Positions 1 to 11,808 of a DNA stretch of 64,000 bases are shown piece after piece (the first letter of the stretch is position 1; the number at the start of each line of letters is the position of its first letter). The DNA comes from Blastomussa wellsi. Lineage: Eukaryota; Cnidaria; Anthozoa; Scleractinia; Plerogyridae. The position numbers and the translations under genes are program-made. The notes beneath the pieces are model-generated. The model did not search any database and had not been told where the DNA came from. It saw only the letters and a program-made list of their open reading frames with translations. The stretch spans positions 7,853,889 to 7,917,888 of the forward strand of contig OX393570.1 of the NCBI GenBank assembly GCA_947652115.1, in the 5' to 3' direction.

Positions 1-810
1 GGTTGGACTTAATTATCGTCCTGCAGTGCAGACTTTTGACCATTCAAATGGACTTTCTAGTAACATTTAATTCAAGTTTAGAGGCTCTTTGGGCCATCAA
101 CAAATGCCCTGGGGTACAAGAAGGAAATTTTCAGTTCAAATGCCTCGCTTGCACCCAGCCTGCCCCTCTAGGTACACAAGTGTGTGTAGTATAGTGTACC
201 CAATTCAAATTTGTTTTTATGCACTTTCCTGCATTTCTGACAAGACTCAACCACAAGGGCCTCAAACTACAACCTCACTTTGTCATCAGCATACACATGG
301 TAAGAATTCTACACTACCATAAGCTTGTGTCTTATTTTCACCAAAAATGAGGGAAGAGATGAGGTTACAAATAATAACTACATTGGTTATATTATGCCTT
401 GCCAGTGACGAAGTGTTAAAATCATTTGACTTTGAGGAAATGCGCAGATCAAGCGAGTATTTTACTTATGTAATTTTAAAAATTTCACGTGCTGTTAATA
501 TTTTTACTATGTTTTGATAGGAAAATGTCCTCATAAAGCAATTCCGAACACGTCAATGCCTTTTTAAACTCATAATACACGGCCACATTGACAGTCCCGG
601 CCGTTATCGCTTTTACGGGGCCTAAAACACTGCAATTTAAGACGACAACTTCACCAACCATGATTCCGAGTCACAGCAAAATGGAAGAGAAAGAAGCAAA
701 CATGTGAGACACATATATCACCCAAGGGGGGTCAATACATTACACGAACCATCAATAATACTAACCCCATGTGGGAAAACTGCTGACAACACAAAATTGT
801 GGATTCGAAC
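1..810. other. Region upstream of ASCC2
   Basis: No gene is recognised here. Short open frames exist near the left edge (for example 3-194 and 89-322) but match no family I know and have no splice-consistent continuation. The last few hundred bases before 811 probably hold the ASCC2 promoter, since the inferred first coding exon is at 890. No TATA box or other core element stands out. Confidence 0.4.
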
Positions 811-873
811 ATGGCGGACGGAGGAAATCTCGAAACAGATTTACAAGTCTGCTTGATGCATTTGGGTCTTTGA
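811..873 (+). promoter_or_regulatory. Putative upstream ORF in the ASCC2 leader
   Basis: A 20-codon frame begins with an ATG in good initiation context (A at -3, G at +4) and ends with TGA at 871-873, 16 bases before the inferred ASCC2 ATG. If the transcript starts upstream of 811, this uORF could dampen translation of ASCC2. The transcription start is unknown, so the role is inference. Confidence 0.3.
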
Positions 874-889
874 CGGTTCTAGGGTTAAC

Positions 890-904
890 ATGTCCAGGAA
901 AAAG
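890..904 (+). CDS. ASCC2: ASCC2 coding exon 1 (probable start)
   Basis: ATG plus four codons (MSRKK) followed by a good donor, gtgagc. It is phase 0 and joins in frame to exon 2. It was chosen because the next exon has no usable upstream ATG; no homology supports five residues, so a different first exon remains possible. Confidence 0.5.
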
Positions 905-3900
905 GTGAGCGTAAGTGATAAGTGAGTCAGGTTAAGTCAAATTTATGGAATAAAGAGTGATTTTCTGATTTAAATGAGATGAAAAAATAATGCAGAGATC
1001 GTAAGCTTAATTCGTTTGCATTGCTTTCGACCCTTGAGACAGAAATTACAATGAATTTTACTCACGTTTTAAAGAGCCATGTATCTATTACTTATTAGTT
1101 GTCAATATCTTATTTTATTTCTTTGATTTGTTTTTTCTCTTTTCTAGACTACATTGATTTTCGATGCACGCACAAATAATATTTTTGTAGTTTAAACTCC
1201 CGGTATTTTCTGTGAATTATTTATTCTGATTTATTTCATTTCAGCCGAACACGGCATTAAATTTACGTTCACAAGTACATGTGTAATTAGCTTTAGCTTA
1301 AGGAAAATCGTTTGCGGTCAAGTACTTTCTAGGTGGATTAGGAATAGGGAAGATATCAGTGACGTCACCCTTTGTTATTAATGTACCAACCAGAAAACTA
1401 TTGGTTGGTGAAACAAAGAGCTCTTTTGTTTCACTTGTTGGTAATTAAAATAACAAAAACAATGTTTGTAAACAAATATCTTCCCAGATACGGTTTATAT
1501 GCAAATGCAGCCATAACACTACTGGAACAAAGACCTGAAAAGAAAATTTCAGGCTTTGAACGGGATTCGAACCCACAGCCTTTGCGTTACCGGTGTAGTG
1601 CTCTACCAACTGAGCTATCAAAGCCACATGAGAGCGGCTGTATGTGGGTTAGCTCTTAAAGTGGACAAAATACCTGGCGGGGTATGGTGAATAATAAATT
1701 AAAGAATGTCCAACAGTAGCAATTAAGCAGATACGGTTTATATGCGAATGCAGCCATAACACTACTGGAACAAAGACCTGAAAAGAAAATTTCAGGCTTT
1801 GAACGGGATTTGAACCCACGGCCTCTGTGTTACCGGTGCAGTCCTCTACCAACTGAGCTATACACCGATTCAGGCTATTACCGGAAGTGGCATGAAAGCG
1901 AGGCCTAAGGGCCAACACGGCTCAAAGTTACAAAGATTTTATAAGCGTGAGAGGCATCTCGCGTCGGAATTTTTTTTTTTCATCTAAAATTGGCCAAGAA
2001 TCTTACACTTTATAGGTTTCCAATTATAAAAAGGAAGCAAGACAAGGCTAAAAAGGAGAGCGGTGAAATTCTAAGAACGAAAAGTACTTTATTTTTAGCT
2101 GTGGAAGCTCTGAACGGATCGAAATTCTTGTCGGTGAGTTCAACTTATATCATTTCTAAGTTAAACACACAAGTTTTACTTTCATTGGTTAATTAACTGA
2201 AATTCCCTTTATATTAAATATGAACTTTTAAGATACAAATTTTTGCTTTGAGAGCCCATATTGCTTTTAGATGAAAATAAAACATTTCCAGTATCGACAA
2301 CTGTTCTGTCTGTTCTGAGAGAAGCTATAAACGCAAACATACGTCTGGTATTAAAAATCTGGGTTTCTAAATCATGTATATACAGTTGTAAAACGAATTG
2401 TTACTGAACAGCAAAAAAAAAAAGATTTCAATTTTCAGTCAGCTTTAAACAAAAGAGGAATTTTATTATTTCTCTGCAATTTGTGCGAAATATTATAACT
2501 AAATTAAATTACCGCAGAGTCGAGTCTGTGTTTGTTGATTTAATTTACTGTTGATCATCATTAGTTTCAATTGTTTAAAGCAATCCCCTGTACAATCAGA
2601 AATAATTTTGAGCCAAACCAACTTTCGCTCTTGTTGAGCACTTAAAGAAACGATTTTATAATTCATAAGAATTTTAAAGGACAGTAGAAATCTTTGGCTC
2701 ATTGTAGCAGCATTTAGGACCATTTAGGCTTAGTCGATTCGTTTGCAGCTATGTAAACACCGTCCATAAAGCGGAATAAATTTTCAAGACGTGCTTCCGA
2801 TGTTAAAGTTTTTTATTATTGTTGTTGATAAATGATTGCAAGGCTTTTTTATGGAACAAATTCCAGAGAGCAAGATGTCAGAGATGTCTGTGCTGTTTTA
2901 TAAACATGACTCGATCATATTTTCGCCGTACAAACTTAACTAAACATACCAGATCGAACCAAACGGTTGACTGAAAGAAGCTTCCATTATTTTCGCTTGC
3001 TGCTCAAATATAATACGATTTACACCTGAATAAATTTATGTCCTTAAAAATCGATAAAGAATTTTCAGAATTTGTGTTCTACTGGTCGCTGTACTGGTGA
3101 AGGAATAATTCGGCGACAACAAAATCTAACCGCTCGTAGCTATCAAAGCTAAAATAACCGACTATTTGTTGTTCAAACTTCACCTCTCTCTAATCAAACC
3201 TTGTATTGTTTCATTTTCTAATTGTAAATCTGTAAGGTGCAAAATTCTTAGCTAATTTAGGAAGGAAATATTTTTTTTTCGACGCGAAACGCCTCTCACG
3301 CTTATATAATCTTTGTAACTTCGAGCCGTGTTGGCCCTTAAGCCTCGCTTTCATGCAACTTCCGGTAATAGCCTGAATCGGTGTATCAAAGCCACATCTT
3401 AATTGCTATACTGCTGGACATTCTTTAATTTAAATATCTTCCCTATTGTACATTTTGTACGGCCTCATGAAATTATCACTGCACCTATCAATGGTTTGCC
3501 CAAGGTTTGGGGGGGGGGCAACCCACAGGAATTTGACTTCTCTCCAGGGTAAGGATTTTGACATCTGGAATGGTCCAAGTCTGGTGGCTGCTCCACAGAG
3601 AAAGCAAAAAGTAGCAAGTGGCAAACTATTGACAGTTGCAATGTGATGTAAGACCCCTCGTAGTTTCTGTATTACAAAAACATGTTGCCCAAATGGCCTC
3701 TGCTTTTTTCTTTTCTTTTTTTGGGGGGTGGGGGTACTTACAGTATTTTGTCCCTGGCCCGGATGAAATAAGAAGAAGAGCAGTGAGCTGCGATTTCTTC
3801 TTTTAGTTAACACAGCATCCACCTTACTAACATGTGAAAAGAGGGTTTCTATGCATGCTTTATTACACTGTATTATCGGAAATAGAGATTTGGTTTGGGT

Positions 3901-6900
3901 GCCCTTTGTCCGGTCATCACGTCCTTGGTCCGCACATTCATGTAGGGTTTCATTTTGGATCAGGTGTGAAATAGAGTAGCGAATATAATTTCCATGTTTT
4001 GGTTTGAAATAGTCTAAGGGTTTAGGAGGTGCACTGCACACCCCAACAATATTTTCTGATTGTACCCTTTAAGGCTCTGGATCCCCTGACCCATTTATTT
4101 ACTACTGAAGCGCTTCTTTTATTTCATTGTTTTATCCCCAAAGAGGTTTATTGAAGGGCTTCTTCTGTTATGGTCCCCCTTTACTATCAAGTTTGCTTTT
4201 TTTTCCATTTAGAAGTTTGCTCATTTATTGTTACGTTATGTATGTTTTTTTTTTAATAGAAGGACAGAGAACCTGAAGGTGTTCCTTTAGATTTACGTGT
4301 TAAAAAGACAGTGAACCCTGTGACAATGATTGTTGAAGAAATTCAAGAGTTGGCAAGTGTGCACATTGTGTTACTTATAGTTTTGCTTAATATTCATTTG
4401 AACAAATTATGTTGAAAAAAAATATCTAAGGTCATCCCAATTTTAATTTTAATGGATCAAAATCACTAGAGTGGTAAAATACATTCGCTAAAATAATTTT
4501 GTCTCATGCTGCACTAATCTCGATTACATGAATTAAAAACTTGTATCTTTTTCGATTTTCCGAACAAGAAAAGGCTTAAACAGAAATGGGGCACCTTTTG
4601 CCGGTGAGCTGACAAGGAGTTTCAGCCTTTTCTCGCTCGGAAAATCGAAAAAATTGAGGAATTTTTTGGAATTTTTTTTGCACACGGAAATGGAGCGATA
4701 CCTCATTTTCACCTGTTTCGTTTCAAAATAAGTGCCTTTGTAGTGTCTTTATTCCCCTGAGCCTTGTCCTGATGCTCTAAAATAGTTACTAGGCTTTCAC
4801 GCACAAACAATTCGAAACTAGGCTATTGAGCTGCCATCAGAACATTGAAATAATCGAAAGAACTTAAAAGATCGGTCCGGAATGCATATCATTCTGTGAT
4901 TGTAATGCTAGGAAATCACATAGTCATTTTGTGAGCAAAAAGAAGTAGTTAATTAGGTTTTGCAGCAAACTATACAAGTTAATCACACAAATATTCTTGT
5001 TAAATAGAGTCCTGTCTGGGCTGAAGATGTACAGGTTGTCCCCTACACCCCTCCCCCTATGCAGCACTCATCTGCCACTGCTCTGGATCATGGTGGCATT
5101 GAAGAGTGGAGTGAGAGAATTACATTCATCAATGAAGACTTGAAATGGCTCCTCAGTCTTCCACACAACAGATTTTGGTGTCAGGTAATAATAAGGTTAC
5201 ATTTTGAAGAAGCACTGGACGCATAAGATAAACTTGCCGGTAGCCTAAACTTTTCAAGGTTATGGTTCATACAAGGCTGTATCAATCATCCCTGAACTTG
5301 GCCATCCTGATCATAGCCTGTAGTGCAGCCATTATTTGGTGTCCAAATGCTTGATTGATCATTCCTCTATTATGCTGCCATCTTGGATGCTTCATAGCTA
5401 GAGGGTAGGGGCAAAGTTTGTGATACATGTATCTTCCTCTGAGCCACATTTGACTTGCTCCATCCCTCTGCACGTTACACATCCAAGATGGTGGCATGGC
5501 CATGAATTATGGTCAAATTATGCACCACTAAGGAAACTGTTAGAAGTTAGCAGGTTCCTTTCTACCATTGAGAAGAATGGATCACTTAACACTTGACAAT
5601 AGTTTTATTGCATGTTATGTGTAACTGAAGGTTTATTGATTCCACTGAAGGTTATATTTGATGAAACATTACAGCAGTGTCTGGATTCTTACCTCAGATG
5701 TGCGCCAAGGTAAAAACTGCAACAGTTATGTGATAAAATGTCTTTAAATTCTCCTTTTGGTAGTTTGTAAAATCTTCTTCTGAACCTGCTGTCATAGAGC
5801 AGTGCATGTATGTCGATCTGCATGTAATGAAAAAAAAAATGTAATGACTATGTGTGACCAGAATGAAGTGAAATTTAGAAGTGCTTGTGAAAACTACCAA
5901 TCTCATAGCTGGATGCAACGTGAAACAGTTTGGAACAAAATAGTTATGTTACTTAGTGGAAAAGTTATTTCTGTTGGGGGGTGGGGGTGGTTATGCCTGA
6001 AGTCTGAAGTTTTGGGAGGGTCACTGAAAAGTATCTTTATTAGGTTTGTTGGTGCAAGGGTGGGTGAAGGGGGGGGGGGTACATGCCTTTTTGTATCCAC
6101 TGAAAGTCTGAATTTTTGGGGAAGGTCGCTGAACAGCATCTTAGGTTTGTTGGGGGGGGGGGGTTGTGCTTTTTGTATTCGCTGAAAAGGATCTTTATTC
6201 TTAGGTTTCGAATGGGGGGGCACCCACCATATATTCTTGTAAACTCCTCATAAATCGACACTCTTACAGTCTTTCCTGTAAAACCGTGAACACCAGAAAA
6301 ATTTCTGGAATGTTTATTGTGTAGTGACCAATCGCAGCAAAGTTGAGGACACGCGAACAAACCTCAAAACCACAAACTAATGATTGCTGCTGTTTGCGGT
6401 TTAGTTTTCTCACACCTGATTGGCTTTTTCTTTGTAACACAATAACATTCCATAAACATTTCTGGTGTTCACAGTTTTACGGGAAAGACTGTAAATCATC
6501 ATGCAAGCCAGGCTAAGCCTTTATAGTAAATCTGTTTTGCTAATGATGCTTGTCTAAATTATGCTTGACTTCATAAACAACTCACAGTTATAGACTACAA
6601 CTGGCATTTAACCCAAGGCACTTCAGTTGTTTGTCTACCTCTTATCAGGAACTTTGATGCATCATCAGTTCTTCCACCAGAAGCAGCTGCGCTCCATGAA
6701 AATCTCCACAAAAGAGTGTTCATGACATACCTTAGGATGTCAACACATAAGGAATCCAAGGTAAATAATGCCTCATTGGCTACTGGCTATATTGGTACTG
6801 CAGGATTGTAAATTATTTTTCTCCAGTGAAAGGAGATGCAGGGATTTCAATAAAATTTAAAGTGGGCAGCCAAGCCAATATTCCTAAGCAAAGTAGAGCG

Positions 6901-9900
6901 AAGTAGCCAACGCTTTTTGTCGGCTGTCGGTGCTTATTGAAAGCACTGGACATGCATCCAACTTAGTCGCCATTTTGGTACTATTGATGTGTTGTGACCA
7001 GTATCACATGACCAGATCGTGGGCTCAGATTAAAACTCATCGAGGTGAAGTTGACCGCTGACCAGTCATTGGTTTTTAGTGCACTATTGGGATGATGTGT
7101 TGTGGGCTGTCTTCTTCTAATGCACTAAGGCACTAATGTGTAAACTTTAATGTTCGTTTAATTAATTAATATCAGTTAATTAATTAGTCTTGCGGAGGGG
7201 ATGGAGGGTTGGTAGGAACCTGTGTGCACTGCACCATGTAAAACGTGCACATCTGCGCTACTGTTTCTTGAATATCACAAAGTATATATATGTTTCAGAA
7301 AAGATCATGCCCTCTTTGTGGTACTATCCTTTCAAGAGCAAAGCGATTTTTGCTCCCAATGCATGCGCATGCGCAGAAGACTAGTTTGCGTTGCTATACT
7401 AAACACTACAAGATGGAAGATAAAGTACATAAATACGGGATCGCACAAGAATGTCTTGTGCTCTTCCTTGCTGTAGAACACAACGAGTAAGGCGCATTTG
7501 TTTTAATACACGCACTCTCATTTTAGTTGGAGAGGGGGTATTTTAAATTATTTCAGGTATCGACACTTTCCCCATTTAGTCCAAAGTTCAGTATTGCGAC
7601 TGCGTACCTTTTGCGTCGAATAACCCAAGCTTGTGAAGAGTTTTTCTACAGTTTTGAAACTGCAGTTGTAATGTACTTGTCGTGGTTCAAATAAAGAGAA
7701 GAAACGTATAACTAATCTCCAGCAGCTTGTCTATTTCTCCCTTTAATGGGCATGAAGAAGAGCCAAAACGTTCAAAGTTTAAACTTCAAGCTTTCCGCCG
7801 ACTTTGGGACTTTACGGTAAACTTTTTAAATTTGAAGGTGTTGTTGCACACTGCCTGGCGCCTCCAGAACTTAAGCCTCTGCCAGGGTTTAATCTTTGGC
7901 AATAATAGGTAGTCCACTGAAAAAGGAGAGTGAAAACATTGATGTTGGGACAATATTTTTTCGAGTTTGAAGCAAGAAAACTTGCCAAATATTGCTGCAG
8001 ACTCCGCGGCGCCTTCCAAAACCGCAAATAAATTTAATGTGTCTGAGGCATTTGTTTTCACCAGTGTGGTAAACTCTCGCTCAAGCAAGTTCGCTCAGTT
8101 CAAGCTGTTTACCTTCAATATTTCTGCTTGAAACGTTTCCTAGATAAGTTGATATAATTGTATGTAGGGGTAAATATAATTTTAATTTTAAGTGTCTTTA
8201 CAGAAGATAGCTTTGGCGACAACAGAAGAACGTACTATTCCGTGACTATTCGATAATTAAATTAGTTCTTGATGAAAAATTGCTTTTTGAATGAAACAAA
8301 ATCTTTTCTCCTTCAACTTTTTCATCATGTATATAATTATCGTTCTACAGCTATCTTAGGTCTTGAAGAAAAAAAAGAAGCACATCTTTACTATGTTTTC
8401 GAGAGATCAAACGTATCATGTTACTGAGCTAAAAGCAAAACATTTTTAATCGAAGTTTCTGTCTGCTCATATTTGGCAAGGGAATAGTTGATAATTATAA
8501 GCAAATTCGATACAGGCTGGGAGTGGGCGGGGGGAAGGCAGACCTGCATGAGTACTGTCGCCTATGTAGATGACCATCCTAAAGGCCGTGGCAAATGAAG
8601 AAACGTTTCCTGGGCAAAATTGTTTCCCTATTTTCCCGAGAACACAAAAAATGTTTCTGTTTTTGTTTCAGAAACATTTTGTGTTCGCAAAAAATGTTTC
8701 CCAGTTTGCTCGAAAGGAGCAACAATGTGTCCGCAACAATGAGTCCTTGTTTGCCACCATGTTCAGTTGTAGATAACACTCTGCACTATCTGAGATTGTC
8801 TCACTAGTTTCATTGATTGCGGGCTCAGGTCCGATTTTTTTCTTCTGGCAGCATTTTTTAATTTTTTATGGTCATTCTCAGGGGAAATTCTGCAATTGGA
8901 GTTGAGAAATTTGAGAAATTATTAAGAAACAGCAAAAATATTATTAGGTGGTATTTTTGAGTGCGAGTCATGGTGGCCTAATGGTTAGTGAACTGGACTC
9001 TGGATCGGACGGTCTGGGTTCAAGCCCCAGTTGAGGCACTGCATTGTGTTCTTGGGCAAGACATATGTACTGTCATAGTTCTGCTCTCCATGTACATGCA
9101 GATGACGGTATAAAAGGGTACCAGCAAAATGGGGCGTAACCCTGTCAGGGCTCAACAATAACAGTAGCCAACTAGCTGCAGATTTTTGAGTTGCACTAGC
9201 CACTTTGGTTAGTAAACAAAATAAAATTGGCCAAAGTAGTTTCTGTCTTCCTCAAGCAAGACAAGCACAAACACTTTTCTCGGAAACAAGGTCAGAATTT
9301 CAATGTGAATGTCTCATGTCACCAGGCCATGTGTATTATTTGAATTGGTTTAAACACAATGCAGTTTCCAACGTTATGTATTCAAAGAGAGTTGCTTGCA
9401 TTGTGCTCTTAAGTCTTGCTAGTAATTCTGTTTTTGGACCTACATGTAGCAACATCAATGCTGGACTAGTAATTAAAACATTTTTTGGCCAGTAACAACT
9501 AAGTTGTCACAAGCCACTGGGCTAGTAAGTTGAAAAGTTAGTGTACAGGCCTGGCATGTGATGGACTAGCAACTCATCCAGGGGAGAGTATTCCCAGCTG
9601 CTTGGTGCTACAGAAACCAGGATAAACTTCAGCAGCATGGGTCGCTTGGCACGAGGCTTTACCTTGGCCGTAGAAGAGGGTTATTGAGTCGTCTTGACAA
9701 AAGTTAACCTTGTGAGCAACAAGCACTTTGTAAAAACCACTTCCACTGAAAACCGAGCATGCGAGCACTTGTAAAAATATGCGAGCATGAGCAAAGCACT
9801 GGAATTTTGCGAGCATTTCCAGTGGAAGCCTAATTTGGCAAGCACAGCAAAATTTTTAGGATCATGACCCCTCAGATGCACCCCAAGAGAAATTTAGGGG

Positions 9901-11772
9901 AGACTGAGGGATTGTGTTTATTACAAGTCAAAATTGTCTGCAGGTCATTTTTTCAAACTAGGTAATTTTTTTTAACCAGGGTTATATTATTTTTCGCTAT
10001 AAAAAGTCATTCATCTCTCCCTTACTATGTCTGATCCCTCTAACCCCTACTCAACCTTCCTTCTCCCCCCAAGTCCACGACAGTGTCCCTTTAACTTAGT
10101 AGTTTTCATTTGTGAAACATGGTTTGCACCACGTAAATGTACTATGAATTCTGCAGTGCTCTAATTAATGAGTTATTCTGACTGCAGTTAATCATTCACA
10201 TTTCTTTTCCTTTTAGGAGGACTTCTTTACACTGAGCACATTTGGAGATATTCTTTATGAGAACTTTTTATTTGATGTTCCCAAAATCATGGATATCTGT
10301 GCACTGTATGGAGGGCAGAACAGTGCTAACACACCACTGCTTTACAAAATGCTGGAAAATATTTTCTCCAAACAACCAAAGTAAGGGCTCACCTAATTTA
10401 TTAGTATTGGTTATATTACTCTTTGTTTGTTTAAGGTTAATTTACAAGCGTTATAGGTTACTGTTACAAAATAAAATAAATAACAATATTTAGAGAGCAA
10501 GCCACATGAGCCTGAGCTTGTTGTTGTCATGCAGGTCCTCTATCCAGGTAGAGCTGGGATTTAGAAATGTTGGTTCCTCTTAGTGATTTGAGAACGTTTT
10601 GTGGTTTCATTTCGCATCTAATTGGTGGAGAAACAACATTCCAGAAATAATGTTAGGTGTTCACGGGTCGCACTGTAAATACCTCAATGTGGATTTATTC
10701 AATCAAACAGACTCTTCTAATGCATGATTTTTCACGTCGCTGAAAATTCGAATGGATATTTTTCTGATCCACCAATCACAATAAAAATTTCTCTCGGAGA
10801 GATCTCTTGACCCAAAAAAATACCGAGCATGTAAATTTTCAACCCAAAAAATATGTCAGATCCCCTGTCATGTATACTGTGAGTATCCCCCTGGGGATCA
10901 CTCATCTTTTCCCGCTGCACTGTTGAGGTTGTGGTGGGAAATGCCTGGATATTCTACAAATCCAAGTCAGGGTAAATAAAATATCCAAACTTCCAGTCCA
11001 GTCCAGTACAGTTTAATTTCATGAATGATATTTTTTTCTCCGTTTCCAGGTATTATGGTGATCTTGATGCAACAATCCCAACAATTTACGAAACATTAGA
11101 TGAAATCTTGTCAAGATGTGGAATTAAGCACAAAACAGAGGACACTTCAAATGCACCTCAAAAGCTTAGTGATGTAAAGAATGGTCCAAATGTGTCCTTG
11201 ACAGCACAACAACTAGATGACATTGTACTTTACTTGAATGATACAACGGAAACATTGCTGGCCTTTGTGGGTACATATTCTCCAGTCTGCGAAGCATTTC
11301 ACAGGCAGGGATTTGTACAAAGAATAGCTTGCTTCTATGAACTGATCTCTCCATATGTTAGACAATATCTCACTGACATTAATTCAAGGACATTGAAGGA
11401 AAAGTGGAAAATTGTTAAGGTGGCGCTCATCAAGCTTTGCCATGTGATTCTCCGCACGTGTTGTGTTGAACCCTTGGAAAGCAGGTAGGAGTATTTTTAA
11501 AATTTAGTAATACATGTAAATGCTGCTTTTCAGACACCCACTTGCAGTTTAATGACTTCAGCTGGACCCCCATGTGTTTCAACCAGTAATATTACAACAC
11601 AAGTTTATAGCTGATTTCAGTGCAGTCTGTAGGCCCAGGTGTTTCAAGACATCATTCGCCTGTCAGTCATTCACCCAAGGTGATCGTAAAAGTGGCGGTT
11701 AAAACCTGGTAAGCTCAGTTGGTAGAGCACCCGGCTGCTGTGCAGAAGGTCTCCTGTTCGAGCCCCAGACCA

Positions 11773-11808
<36 letters not shown>

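Noticed and set aside
1545..1626. tRNA-Thr gene
   Set aside because: Boxes A and B and one acceptor stem are present, but the anticodon arm does not pair and the flanking body is repeated at 1729-1866, as in a SINE.
3430..4041. A 203-codon minus-strand frame
   Set aside because: No recognisable domain; it includes low-complexity PQKKKRKK from a poly-pyrimidine tract and crosses ASCC2 intron 1 on the other strand. It looks like a chance frame.
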